Shown here: piece by piece, positions 24,632 to 35,088 of the stretch
How the letters are laid out: every line of letters starts with the position of its first letter
Numbering within the stretch: position 1 is the stretch's first letter
DNA from: Pseudomonas sp. UBA1879
GTDB lineage: Bacteria > Pseudomonadota > Gammaproteobacteria > Pseudomonadales > Pseudomonadaceae
Reading direction: 5' to 3'
Assembly: GCF_002338065.1 (NCBI RefSeq)
Contig: NZ_DDHJ01000014.1
Coordinates: 124,001-188,000, forward strand
DNA length: 64,000 nt
Notes under the pieces: generated by a model
Database searches by the model: none
What the model saw: the letters and a program-made list of their open reading frames with translations, nothing else
What the model was told of the DNA's origin: nothing
Translations under genes and position numbers: made by a program

Positions 24632-25549
24632 TCACTGATTCGAATCGGTCGTCCCGGCGGCCGTTTCCAGCTTGCGCCACAACAACCTTACGTTGGCCTT
24701 GCGCACCAGGGCGCAGCGGTAGAGGCGAATCTCCAGCGGTACATGCCATTGTGGGCCGCCGCAGATCACCAGTTCGCCGCGCTCCAGTTCCGGTGCGATG
24801 GAAAGACGAGGCACCCACGCGATCCCCAAGCCTTGCAGCGCCATGCCTTTAAGGCTATCGGCCATCGCGGTTTCATAAACCGTGGTGAAGCGCACGTTGC
24901 GCTGGCGCAGCAGCAGATTCACCGAACGCCCGAGAAACGCCCCCGCGCTGTAAGCCAGCAGGGGCACGCTGTGTTCGCCCTCCAGATCAAACAGCGGTTT
25001 GCCCTCAGCGTCAGCCGAGCAAACCGGCAGCATTTCCGTCACGCCCAAGTGCAGGGACGGAAAAATTTCAGCGTCCATCTGCAACGCCGCGTCGGGATCG
25101 TAGAACGCGAGCATCAGATCGCAGCCCCCTTCGCGCAGGGCATGCACGGCGTCGCCGACGTTGGTCGCTACCAGCCGCGTGGCGATGTTCAAGCCCTCGT
25201 TGCGCAACTGGGCGATCCAGCGCGGGAAGAAGCTCAGGGCCAGCGAGTGGGCGGCGGCGATCTGCATCACCTCGCCCTGCCCGCTTTCCAGATGGTGCAG
25301 ATGCCGCAGCACTTCGCCCAGTTGATCGACCACAGTGCGCGCCGTCACCAGAAACAGCTGCCCCGCCGCCGTCAGCTCGACGGGTGTGCGCGAGCGATTG
25401 ACCAGCGTCAGCCCCAGTGCGGCTTCAAGGCTGCGAATTCGCCGACTGAACGCCGGTTGGGTGACGAATCGACGTTCCGCAGCTTGGGAGAAACTCCGGG
25501 TGGCGGCCAGCGCGCTGAAGTCTTCCAGCCACTTGCTTTCGAGATTCAT
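24632..25549 (-). CDS. LysR-family regulator, HypT-like
   Basis: A 305-residue LysR protein. The N-terminal helix-turn-helix is WLEDFSALAATRSFSQAAERRFVTQPAFSRRIRSLE-like sequence across residues 7-43, followed by the effector-binding domain. The N-terminus resembles HypT/YjiE, the hypochlorite-responsive regulator, but also fits others; no target is evident. It is transcribed away from aspA, so it may control the aspartate genes. I start at the ATG giving MNLESKW. Confidence 0.8.
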   Translation of the reverse strand: MNLESKWLEDFSALAATRSFSQAAERRFVTQPAFSRRIRSLEAALGLTLVNRSRTPVELTAAGQLFLVTARTVVDQLGEVLRHLHHLESGQGEVMQIAAAHSLALSFFPRWIAQLRNEGLNIATRLVATNVGDAVHALREGGCDLMLAFYDPDAALQMDAEIFPSLHLGVTEMLPVCSADAEGKPLFDLEGEHSVPLLAYSAGAFLGRSVNLLLRQRNVRFTTVYETAMADSLKGMALQGLGIAWVPRLSIAPELERGELVICGGPQWHVPLEIRLYRCALVRKANVRLLWRKLETAAGTTDSNQ

Positions 25550-25587
25550 GGTGTTCTCCGCCATTAGCGCCAGGTTGAGGTTTCGAG

Positions 25588-25725
25588 TGTAGGAGCGTGG
25601 CTCGCCCCGCGATCTGGCGCGTAGCGGCAGCGAAATCAGGCGACTCAACAATGACCTGTCAAATCGCATTCTCAGGGTTTACTGGTGCTGCGCACCAGGT
25701 CGCGGGACAAGCCACGCTCCTACAG
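25588..25725 (+). repeat. REP pair, GTGGCTTGTCCCGCGA type
   Basis: TAGGAGCGTGGCTCGCCCCGCGATC and its inverted partner TCGCGGGACAAGCCACGCTCCTA bracket about 85 bp. It occupies much of the 341-bp gap between the LysR gene and aspA; the remaining bases before aspA should hold its promoter but no clear boxes are seen. Confidence 0.85.
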
Positions 25726-25890
25726 CATGAGATGCGCCCTTCACACGCCTACCACAATCCGAACGTCACACCCGCATTATGCCGTTTGTGCATAGGCTAG
25801 CGCTTAACAGCATTGGTTCGCAATCGTCCGAAAGCCTAGTATCAAGGGCGTTCCGGCTTAGTCCGTGCCTTTCTTGAGACTTTCTCTATC

Positions 25891-27315
<1,425 letters not shown>

Positions 27316-27385
27316 TCGCGCAGCCCCTGCTTCATCTGTAACACGATCACCAGGCTGAGGGCCTAGACACCCCTCACCCTTTTGA

Positions 27386-27420
27386 GGGCCCGAAGTAGAC
27401 GCTTCCAGGCCCTTTTTTTT
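27386..27420 (+). terminator. Terminator after aspA
   Basis: GGGCC...GAAG pairs with CTTC...GGCCC and is followed by eight T residues. It lies 71 bp after the aspA stop, so the symporter gene is likely to have its own promoter. Confidence 0.85.
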
Positions 27421-27443
27421 GCCCGCGGTTTTGCCGCAGCCCC

Positions 27444-27532
27444 TGTAGGAGCGCGCTTGCCCGCGACCGCGATCTGTATGTTGCAATGTATCGACTGACG
27501 CGACGCGACCGCGGGCAAGCGCGCTCTTACAC
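27444..27532 (+). repeat. REP pair, GCGCGCTTGCCCGCGA type
   Basis: Two inverted TAGGAGCGCGCTTGCCCGCG-type hairpins face each other. With the terminator above, they account for most of the 319-bp gap between aspA and the symporter gene. Confidence 0.9.
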
Positions 27533-27634
27533 AACCGAAAACCGACGAAACGAGCATAAAAGCAGAAACGGTTTACAGACTCCGATAACGCGCACCGGTA
27601 TAGTGCGCCCCCTCTAAAAAGCGAGGAAAGATCA

Positions 27635-29089
27635 ATGCTTGAAGTCATCAACGACTTCCTTTCGGGAAAATTGCTGATCGTGCTCATTGTAGGGCTCGGT
27701 GGATATTTCACGATTCGCTCGCGTTTCGTCCAAATGCGTCACTTCTTTCACATGTTCGCAGTATTTCGTGACAGCCTGCGCAGCGGCTCAGGGCAACTGA
27801 GTTCGTTCCAGGCGTTAATGCTCAGCCTCGCGGGTCGCGTGGGCGCCGGTAATATCGCCGGCGTCGGCATCGCTGTGACCCTCGGTGGTCCTGGCGCGGT
27901 GTTCTGGATGTGGGTGACGGCCCTGGTCGGCATGGCCAGCAGCTTCTTCGAATGTTCCCTCGGTCAGCTCTACAAACGCTGCGACTCCGAAGGCCAATAC
28001 CGGGGAGGCCCTTCTTTCTATATTCAGCACGGGCTGGGCAAACGCTGGCTGGGCATGGTCATGGCGGTGCTTTTGCTGGTGACCTTCGGCTTCGCGTTCA
28101 ACGGCCTGCAATCCCACGCCGTGACCCACTCGCTCAATGACGCCTTTGGTGTGTCGCCGGGCTATTCCGGTATTGGTCTGGCAGTACTGTTGGGCTTGGT
28201 CTTCATCGGCGGCATCAAACGCATCGCGGCGGTCGCTGACCTGCTGGTGCCGATCAAGACCCTGATCTACATCGCCGTCACCCTGTACGTCATCGGCGTG
28301 CAGTTCGAACATGTGCCACACATGCTGGCGACCATTGTGAAAAGCGCCTTCGGCCTGGACGAGGTCTTCGGCGGCCTGATTGGCAGCGCGATCGTCATGG
28401 GCGTGAAACGCGGCGTGTTCGCCAACGAAGCGGGTCTGGGCAGCGCACCGAACGTCGCGGCCGTTGCGGAGGTTCAGCATCCCGTGGCGCAAGGCGTGGT
28501 CCAGGCGTTCAGCGTGTTCCTCGACACCTTCGTCATCTGCACCTGCACCGCCTTGCTGATTCTGCTCTCCGGCTTCTACACCCCAGGCTTCGAAGGCGAT
28601 GGCATCGCCTTGACCCAAAACTCGCTGGCGGCGGTCGTGGGCGACTGGGGCAAGCTGTTCATCAGCGTGGCGCTGGCGTTGTTCGTCTTCACCTCGATCC
28701 TCTACAACTATTACTTGGGCGAAAACAGCCTGCGTTATCTGCTTGGCGAGAGCCGCAAGGCGCTGATGGGCTACCGCGCACTGGTGCTGGCGCTGATCCT
28801 GTGGGGCGCCGTGGAAGACCTCGGCACCGTGTTTGCATTTGCCGATATCACCATGACGCTGTTGGCCTTCGTCAACCTGATTGCGCTGGCCATGCTGTTC
28901 AAGATCGGTTTGCGTATCCTGAACGACTACGATGCCCAGCGTAAGGCTGGCATCAAAACGCCGGTCTTCGATTCCAGCCAGTTCTCCGATCTGGATCTGG
29001 ATCTGAAGGCCTGGCCGAAGCCGTTTGATGGCCACGCGGCTGTAAAGCCTGCGACGCCAGCGAACAAACCGGCCGTTGACACACCTTGA
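27635..29089 (+). CDS. Sodium:alanine/glycine (AGCS) symporter
   Basis: An inner-membrane amino-acid:Na+ symporter of 484 residues with about 10-11 helices. The AGCS signature occurs as LAGRVGAGNIAGVGIAVTLGGPGAVFWMW near residues 65-95, and GVKRGVFANEAGLGSAPNVAA near 255 is also typical. In context, between aspartase and asparaginase, it may import Asn/Asp or alanine, but specificity cannot be read. The C-terminal 60 residues are a hydrophilic tail. It is followed by asparaginase after 30 bp, likely an operon. Confidence 0.92.
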   Translation: MLEVINDFLSGKLLIVLIVGLGGYFTIRSRFVQMRHFFHMFAVFRDSLRSGSGQLSSFQALMLSLAGRVGAGNIAGVGIAVTLGGPGAVFWMWVTALVGMASSFFECSLGQLYKRCDSEGQYRGGPSFYIQHGLGKRWLGMVMAVLLLVTFGFAFNGLQSHAVTHSLNDAFGVSPGYSGIGLAVLLGLVFIGGIKRIAAVADLLVPIKTLIYIAVTLYVIGVQFEHVPHMLATIVKSAFGLDEVFGGLIGSAIVMGVKRGVFANEAGLGSAPNVAAVAEVQHPVAQGVVQAFSVFLDTFVICTCTALLILLSGFYTPGFEGDGIALTQNSLAAVVGDWGKLFISVALALFVFTSILYNYYLGENSLRYLLGESRKALMGYRALVLALILWGAVEDLGTVFAFADITMTLLAFVNLIALAMLFKIGLRILNDYDAQRKAGIKTPVFDSSQFSDLDLDLKAWPKPFDGHAAVKPATPANKPAVDTP

Positions 29090-29119
29090 CCCTCTGAAAG
29101 TCTGTCCAGGGAGACACGC

Positions 29120-30124
29120 ATGAATCGCGACAACGCCGCACCGGCCAGCCACATCATGGTGCTGTACACCGGTGGCACCATCGGCATGCAGGCCAGCGAA
29201 AACGGCCTGGCACCTGCTTCCGGTTTCGAAGCGCGGATGGCCGAGCAACTGGCGAGCCAGCCTGCGCTGGTGGTGCCGCAGTGGCAGTTTCGCGAAATGT
29301 CTCCCCTGATCGACAGCGCCAACATGACGCCCGCCTATTGGCAGCGTCTGCGCGAAGCGGTAGTCGAGGCGGTTGAGATTCAGGGCTGCGATGCCGTGCT
29401 GATCCTGCACGGCACCGACACCCTGGCCTACAGCGCGGCGGCCATGAGCTTTCAGTTGCTGGGCCTGAGTGCGCCGGTTGTGTTCACCGGCGCCATGTTG
29501 CCAGCGGGCGTCCCGGACAGCGATGCCTGGGAAAACGTCAATGGCGCCTTGCAGGCGTTGGGCAAAGGCCTGTCTTGTGGCGTGCATCTGTACTTCCACG
29601 GCGAACTCATGCAACCAACCCGCTGCGCGAAGATTCGCAGCTTCGGACGCAACCCCTTTGCCGCTCTGAATCGCTCACGCAGCGGGCAAACCGCTGGCAC
29701 CTTGCCAACAGCGCTGACTTACGACCAGCCCAGGAAGCTGGCGAACGTTGCCGTGCTGCCGCTGTTCCCGGGCATCGGCGCGCCACATCTGAACGGCCTG
29801 ATCGACAGCGGCATCCAGGGTCTGATCCTGGAATGCTTCGGCAGCGGCACCGGCCCCAGCGACAACCCGGCCTTTCTCGACAGCCTGCAACGCGCCCATC
29901 AACAGGGCATCTGCGTGATCGCCATCACCCAATGCCACGAAGGCGGTGTCGAGCTGGACGTCTACGAAGCCGGCAGTCGCCTGCGCAGCGTCGGTGTGCT
30001 CTCTGGCGGCGGCATGACCCGCGAAGCCGCCATTGGCAAACTTCACGCCCTGCTGGGCGCCCATTTGCCTGTGGAGGAAGTGCGGCGTTTGGTGGAACTC
30101 GATGTGTGTGGGGAGTTGCTTTAA
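29120..30124 (+). CDS. ansA: L-asparaginase, type I-like
   Basis: Hydrolyses asparagine to aspartate and ammonia. The first catalytic threonine is in LYTGGTIGMQ near residue 17 and the second motif is LILHGTDTLAYSAAAM near residue 93. No signal peptide is present, so it is cytoplasmic. The 334 residues fit the family. Placed after the symporter, it feeds aspartate to the upstream aspartase, making a catabolic route to fumarate. Confidence 0.92.
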   Translation: MNRDNAAPASHIMVLYTGGTIGMQASENGLAPASGFEARMAEQLASQPALVVPQWQFREMSPLIDSANMTPAYWQRLREAVVEAVEIQGCDAVLILHGTDTLAYSAAAMSFQLLGLSAPVVFTGAMLPAGVPDSDAWENVNGALQALGKGLSCGVHLYFHGELMQPTRCAKIRSFGRNPFAALNRSRSGQTAGTLPTALTYDQPRKLANVAVLPLFPGIGAPHLNGLIDSGIQGLILECFGSGTGPSDNPAFLDSLQRAHQQGICVIAITQCHEGGVELDVYEAGSRLRSVGVLSGGGMTREAAIGKLHALLGAHLPVEEVRRLVELDVCGELL

Positions 30125-30170
30125 ACCGCACATCGATGCCCGGCTTACTATCAATGGTGATGCCTTAAAC

Positions 30171-30265
30171 GCCTTCGCCAGCAAGCCGGCTCCCACAGGG
30201 CCGTGTCCTAACCTGCATGTCCAAGCGGGCGCAGACGCTGTGGGAGCCGGCTTGCTGGCGAAGGC
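30171..30265 (+). repeat. REP pair, inverted orientation
   Basis: CTTCGCCAGCAAGCCGGCTCCCACAG and CTGTGGGAGCCGGCTTGCTGGCGAAG occur in the opposite order to the other pairs of this type, so the tips point away from each other across about 45 bp. Confidence 0.85.
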
Positions 30266-30361
30266 GCTCGACCTGTCACCATCTCAGGGTCAGCCTGAAT
30301 CCACCACGACGGCACACCTCTTGCTCCCCTCTTCCGATCAAAAAACAATCGGAATGCCCTC

Positions 30362-31354
30362 ATGCTTCATTCGCACCTCACTACCCTCAACGCTGTCTCG
30401 CTGGTGCTGGAGACGTTTTCAGCCCAGGGGTGGGGCAGTGAGGCGTTGCTGGCCGGGAGCGGGATCACTGAAGCGGATTTGAGTCGGGCGGACATTCGGA
30501 TCACCACGTTTCAGGAAATGCAGGTGTGTGCGAATGCGGTGGCGTTGCGGCGGGAGATCGGGTTGCCGCTGGGGCGGCGCATGCATGTGTCGTCTTACGG
30601 GATTCTCGGTTACGCCCTGCTCACCAGTGCCACTTTCGGTGACGCCTTGCGCCTGGCGCTGGAGTACCCGGCGTTGTTGGGTACGCTGTTCGAGCTGCAA
30701 TTGATCGAAGACGGCGAGCGCATCTGGTTCAGCGCCAGCGATTACCGGGATGACGAAGGCTTACGGATTTTCAATGCTGAGCTGTGCATGGCGTCACTCA
30801 AAGTGATTTGCGATGACCTGCTCGGCCAACCGCTGCCCCTATTGGCGGCCCGATTCGCTCACAGCGCACCGGATTATCAATCGAGTTACTGCGAGAGTTT
30901 TACCTGCGACCTGCAGTTCGATGCACAAGACAACGCGTTCGCCTTTGACAAGCGCTGGCTCGATCAGCCGCTGAGCCTTGCCGACCCCGTGACTCATCGG
31001 GACATGCGCGAGCGTTGTCGTCGGCAAAACGTTGAGTTCACCGGGCGCCAGGCGTGGCTTGAGCGCATCCGTCATCTACTCGCCGATCAACTCGATCAAT
31101 CCCCCAGCCTGCGGCTGCTGGCGCAGAAGATGAACTGCTCAGAGCGTACGTTGCGCCGTCATTTGCAGGCCACCGGCAGCAGCTATCAACAGCTGCTGGA
31201 CGAGCTGCGCTTCGAGCGGGCCAAGCAGCTGCTGCAGGAAAATCAGGTGCCGATCCACCGCATCGCCGAGGTATTAGGGTTCAGCGAAACGGCAAGTTTC
31301 AGGCACGCTTTTATTCGCTGGAGTGGCGTGGCGCCGAGTCAATTCAGGGTTTGA
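30362..31354 (+). CDS. AraC-family regulator
   Basis: A 330-residue regulator. The N-terminal two thirds is an arabinose-binding-type effector domain (about residues 20-205). The C-terminal AraC helix-turn-helix pair spans about 235-330: LRLLAQKMNCSERTLRRHLQATG and PIHRIAEVLGFSETASFRHAFIRWSGVAPSQFR-like sequence. The start ATG has only a weak ribosome site. It lies upstream of and co-directional with the acetylpolyamine gene, separated by 302 bp, and may regulate it. Confidence 0.85.
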   Translation: MLHSHLTTLNAVSLVLETFSAQGWGSEALLAGSGITEADLSRADIRITTFQEMQVCANAVALRREIGLPLGRRMHVSSYGILGYALLTSATFGDALRLALEYPALLGTLFELQLIEDGERIWFSASDYRDDEGLRIFNAELCMASLKVICDDLLGQPLPLLAARFAHSAPDYQSSYCESFTCDLQFDAQDNAFAFDKRWLDQPLSLADPVTHRDMRERCRRQNVEFTGRQAWLERIRHLLADQLDQSPSLRLLAQKMNCSERTLRRHLQATGSSYQQLLDELRFERAKQLLQENQVPIHRIAEVLGFSETASFRHAFIRWSGVAPSQFRV

Positions 31355-31380
31355 CCACTGATCCGAACACAATGACTCAA

Positions 31381-31470
31381 CTGTGGGAGTGAGCTTGTTC
31401 ACGATACCGGTAGGTCAGTCCCCCCTGCGGTGTCGGACCGACCTCTATCGCGAGCAAGCTCACTCCTACA
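31381..31470 (+). repeat. REP pair, GTGAGCTTG type
   Basis: GGGAGTGAGCTTGTTCACGATA and its inverted partner TATCGCGAGCAAGCTCACTCCTACA flank about 40 bp. The rest of the 302-bp gap up to the amidohydrolase gene shows two TCGGACA words (near 31547 and 31625) and nothing else clear. Confidence 0.85.
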
Positions 31471-31656
31471 AGGGGATATCACCGGCCAATCGATTGATGA
31501 TCGCTGCCTCTAAATGGGACATGCTGCCCTCCCAAGAGGCGATTTTCGGACAGTTCTAATGGCCGAATACATCCCCTTTTGGCCGTTTCCGTCGTTCTCC
31601 GAAAAGTCGTCCGCCTCAAGAATGTCGGACACCGAAGCCCACTGGAGAACAGGAAA

Positions 31657-32685
31657 ATGCTGACGATCTATTCAGAGGATCATCATCTGCATCATGGCCG
31701 GTGCGAGTTGATCGACGGGCAATTGATGCCCTGCTTCGAGATGCCCTCCCGAGCGGACCATGTGCTGCAACGCGTCAAGGATCGTGAGATCGGCACCGTC
31801 GAAGGTCCGCAGGATTTCGGCCTCGAGCCGATCAGGCGCGTCCACACCGAAGCGTTTCTTGAATTCTTCAAAGGTGCCTGGGACCGCTGGGCCGCCACCC
31901 ACCCGGAGGGCGACCTGCTGCCCTACACCTGGCCAGCCCGCACACTGAGATCGGTCATCCCCGCCAGCCTGCATGGTCAGTTGGGCTATTACACCTTCGA
32001 TGCCGGTGCGCCGATTACTGCTGGCACTTGGCAAGCCGCTTACAGCGCAGCCCAAGTCGCCCTCACCGCTCAAGCGGCGATTCAAAAAGGCGCACGCAGT
32101 GCCTTTGCGTTGTGTCGGCCACCGGGCCATCACGCTGCAAGCGACCTCATGGGCGGTTATTGCTACCTGAATAACGCCGCCATCGCCGCGCAGGCTTTCA
32201 TCGATCAAGGCCATAAAAAGGTCGCGATCCTTGACGTCGATTACCACCACGGCAACGGCACGCAGTCGATTTTCTATGCACGCAGCGACGTGCTGTTCGT
32301 CTCGATCCACGGCCATCCGGAGGCCGAATTTCCGTTCTTCCTCGGCTACGAAGACGAGTTGGGCGAAGGCGCGGGAGAGGGCTTCAACTTCAACTACCCA
32401 TTGGCCGCGGGCAGCGATTGGGCCGTTTGGGGCGCAGCACTGGAGAACGCCTGCAACGAGATTGATCGCTTTGGCGCCGACGTCGTCGTGGTGTCGCTGG
32501 GCGTGGACACCTTCAAGGACGATCCGATCTCGCAATTCAAGCTCGACAGCCCGGATTACCTGCGCATGGGCGAACGCATCGCGCGGCTGGGCAAACCCAC
32601 GCTGTTCGTGATGGAAGGCGGCTACGCCGTCGAAGAAATCGGCATCAACGCCGTGAACGTGCTGGAAGGTTTTGAACGCGTCTGA
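31657..32685 (+). CDS. aphA: Acetylpolyamine amidohydrolase, class II histone-deacetylase fold
   Basis: A zinc enzyme that removes acetyl groups from acetylated polyamines such as acetylputrescine. Counting from the chosen ATG, zinc ligands are D195 and H197 (DVDYHHGNG) and D284 (SLGVDTFKDDP). The catalytic histidine pair is H158-H159 (RPPGHHA), and Y323 lies in MEGGYAVEE. These match the numbering known for the Mycoplana ramosa enzyme, and the 342-residue length agrees. A polyamine-binding protein gene follows after 27 bp, supporting polyamine uptake and catabolism. Confidence 0.92.
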   Translation: MLTIYSEDHHLHHGRCELIDGQLMPCFEMPSRADHVLQRVKDREIGTVEGPQDFGLEPIRRVHTEAFLEFFKGAWDRWAATHPEGDLLPYTWPARTLRSVIPASLHGQLGYYTFDAGAPITAGTWQAAYSAAQVALTAQAAIQKGARSAFALCRPPGHHAASDLMGGYCYLNNAAIAAQAFIDQGHKKVAILDVDYHHGNGTQSIFYARSDVLFVSIHGHPEAEFPFFLGYEDELGEGAGEGFNFNYPLAAGSDWAVWGAALENACNEIDRFGADVVVVSLGVDTFKDDPISQFKLDSPDYLRMGERIARLGKPTLFVMEGGYAVEEIGINAVNVLEGFERV

Positions 32686-32712
32686 CCCCTCCGAATGAGA
32701 AGAGAGACAACG

Positions 32713-33813
32713 ATGAACAGACTCAAGCGCTTGATCGCTCCCGCCCTCTGCGCCGCCATGCTCGGCGGCATGGCTCACGCCGACGAACCGAAAACCCTGC
32801 GCGTTTACAACTGGTTCGATTACATCACGCCGCAGACCCTGGAGAACTTCAAGAAAGACACCCACGTTCCGTTGATCTACGACATCTTCGACACCAACGA
32901 AGCCCTCGAAGCCAAGCTGCTGACCGGCAACTCCGGCTATGACGTGGTGGTGCCGTCCAACGTGTTTCTGGCCAAGCAGATTCAGGCCGGGGTGTTCCAG
33001 CCCTTGGACAAAAACAAGCTGCCTAACTATTCGCACCTCGACCCGAGCTTGATGAAGCTGTTGGAAGCCAACGATCCGGGCAACAGGTTTGCCGTGCCGT
33101 ACATGTACGGCACGATTCTGATCGGCTTCAACCCGGACAAGGTCAAGGCCGTGCTGGGGGACAACGCGCCGGTGGACAGTTGGGATCTGATCTTCAAGGA
33201 AGAGAACATCAGCAAACTCAAGCAGTGTGGCGTGACGCTGCTCGATTCGCCTTCAGAAATTCTGCCTCTTGCCCTGCAACACTTGGGGCTGGATCCGAAC
33301 AGCAAAAATCCAAAGGACTACGACAAGGCGGAAGCCTTGCTGACGAAGATTCGTCCGTACATCACCTATTTCCATTCCTCTAAGTACATGGCGGACATCG
33401 CTAACGGCGACATCTGCGTGGCCGTGGGCTACTCGGGCAGCTTCTCGCAAGCCGCCAACCGGGCTAAAGAAGCGAAGAACGGCGTGGTCGTGGACATGCG
33501 CTTGCCGAAGGAAGGCGCACCGATCTGGTTCGACATGCTGGCGATCCCGAAAGGCGCCAAGGACGTGGAAGGTGCCCACACCTTCATCAACTACCTCCTA
33601 CAGCCTGCAGTGATTGCGCCTATCAGCGACTTCGTGGGTTATCCGAACCCGAACAAGGACGCCACTGACAAAGTCGATCCCGCGATCCGCAACAACCCGA
33701 ACCTGTACCCGACCGCCGAAGCGATGAAAACCCTTTACACCCTGACCCCGCTGCCCCGCGACGCCGAACGCGCGCGGACGCGAGTGTGGACCAAGATCAA
33801 ATCCGGCACTTGA
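32713..33813 (+). CDS. Periplasmic polyamine-binding protein, PotF-like
   Basis: A 366-residue substrate-binding protein for putrescine, spermidine or acetylpolyamines. The signal peptide is residues 1-25, ending GMAHA, and the mature protein begins with KTLRVYNWFDYITPQTLENF, typical of PotF/PotD. Further family marks are YDVVVPSNVFLAKQI and VPYMYGTILIGFN. The ATG has AGAGAG upstream. No permease or ATPase gene follows, so it must work with components elsewhere. Confidence 0.92.
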   Translation: MNRLKRLIAPALCAAMLGGMAHADEPKTLRVYNWFDYITPQTLENFKKDTHVPLIYDIFDTNEALEAKLLTGNSGYDVVVPSNVFLAKQIQAGVFQPLDKNKLPNYSHLDPSLMKLLEANDPGNRFAVPYMYGTILIGFNPDKVKAVLGDNAPVDSWDLIFKEENISKLKQCGVTLLDSPSEILPLALQHLGLDPNSKNPKDYDKAEALLTKIRPYITYFHSSKYMADIANGDICVAVGYSGSFSQAANRAKEAKNGVVVDMRLPKEGAPIWFDMLAIPKGAKDVEGAHTFINYLLQPAVIAPISDFVGYPNPNKDATDKVDPAIRNNPNLYPTAEAMKTLYTLTPLPRDAERARTRVWTKIKSGT

Positions 33814-33837
33814 TAGCTCAAAATCCCCGCCGATCCC

Positions 33838-33926
33838 TGTGGGAGCCGGCTTGCTGGCGAATGCGTCGTATCAGTTACCTGTTTGGCAGCTGAGCCACCG
33901 CTTTCGCCAGCAAGCCGGCTCCCACA
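33838..33926 (+). repeat. REP pair, GCCGGCTTGCTGGCGAA type
   Basis: Two inverted copies, TGTGGGAGCCGGCTTGCTGG and its partner, lie between the convergent binding-protein and bestrophin genes and may stabilise the 3' ends of both. Confidence 0.9.
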
Positions 33927-33959
33927 GTTTGGGTGACACCTGCATATTCCACTGAATAA

Positions 33960-34865
33960 CTACCGCTGCTTCTCAGTGGCATCGCGTAGCATCGAATTCA
34001 GATTCCCTGAAATATTCGCGCACAGCGCCTTCATTTGAATCTCGTGCTCGGACGCTTTGAACGGGCTCTGCAGGTCGGTACCGATGCGCTCGATGGCGAG
34101 AAGCATGAATCCCACTACCGTTGAGGCGAGAGGGGTGAACCAGCCCAGGGTTTCCACGAGCCCGATCGGCACGATGATGCAGAACAACGTGATGAACAAT
34201 CGCGGGAAAGTCACATAGGGATAAGGCAACGGGGTGTTGGCGATACGCTCCATACCGCCCTGGCAATTGGAGATTTCCACCATCGTCGATTCGAGCCGCG
34301 CCAGGCGAATGCTGTCCAGGCGCCCCGCCTGGTACTCGCCTGCGATGATCGCGGCAGACTCGTTGAGGATGTCGTTGGGGAAATTGTTGGTGCGCGTGCG
34401 GCGATCGTATTCCTCGCGGGGGATCATCGCGGTGACGTCTTCGCCACAATGCTCGCCTTTGAGGTGTGCCGACAGGCATTCGACGTAGGCCACATGCCGA
34501 CGCAGCAGTACGGCCTTGACCGGGTTCAGCTCATTCTCGTCGTCAATCAGTGTCAGCACCTGCCGCGCAAAGCTGCGGGAATTGTTGACCAATGCGCCCC
34601 ATAACGTGCGCGCCTCCCACCAACGGTTATAAGCGCTGGAGTTGCGAAAGCTGGTCAGCACCACCAATGCCGAGCCCAGCAGTGTCAGCGGCATTGAAGG
34701 CAAAGTGATTTTGCGTTCCAGGTACAGCATGAAGTCGACCGTGACGATGATGTCCCAGATCAGCAGCCAGAACAGCGACCAACCGATGTAGGTAAACGTC
34801 CTGATCATGGCGCGGTATTTCTTGATGATCGTTTCCTGCAATGGCCACCCCCGTTTGCAGCACAT
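33960..34865 (-). CDS. Bestrophin-like (YneE/UPF0187) membrane protein
   Basis: A 301-residue predicted anion-channel-type protein. After an N-terminal region come two adjacent hydrophobic segments (TYIGWSLFWLLIWDIIVTV and SMPLTLLGSALVVL) and the family motif FRNSSAYNRWWEARTLWGALVNNSR near residue 75. Two further hydrophobic stretches are near residue 210 (YPYVTFPRLFITLFCIIVPIGLVE) and 240. Channel activity is known for some bacterial bestrophins; here it is inferred. The start is uncertain: the ATG at 34865 has little ribosome site, and an ATG at 34808 would shorten it by 19 residues. Confidence 0.82.
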   Translation of the reverse strand: MCCKRGWPLQETIIKKYRAMIRTFTYIGWSLFWLLIWDIIVTVDFMLYLERKITLPSMPLTLLGSALVVLTSFRNSSAYNRWWEARTLWGALVNNSRSFARQVLTLIDDENELNPVKAVLLRRHVAYVECLSAHLKGEHCGEDVTAMIPREEYDRRTRTNNFPNDILNESAAIIAGEYQAGRLDSIRLARLESTMVEISNCQGGMERIANTPLPYPYVTFPRLFITLFCIIVPIGLVETLGWFTPLASTVVGFMLLAIERIGTDLQSPFKASEHEIQMKALCANISGNLNSMLRDATEKQR

Positions 34866-35088
34866 GAACCCCGCGACAGGCTGAGGTCCCAAAGGGGTTC
34901 GAATACCGCTGTTACAGATCGTTCGGGCGATTGATCGATGGAAATGTAACCAAATGCCATGAAAGGAAGATCCAAGTCCGCGCCTTCAGCGGTCAGTCAG
35001 GTGACAGATTATTCATGGAACGAACCCGTCTTCGACAGGCTCAACACCTATCTGGAAGCTTTAGCCACTCGTCACGAGGAGAATATTA

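Noticed and set aside
27815..29614. 599-codon minus-strand frame
   Set aside because: Shadow of the symporter and asparaginase genes; its His/Gln-rich translation is typical of antisense.
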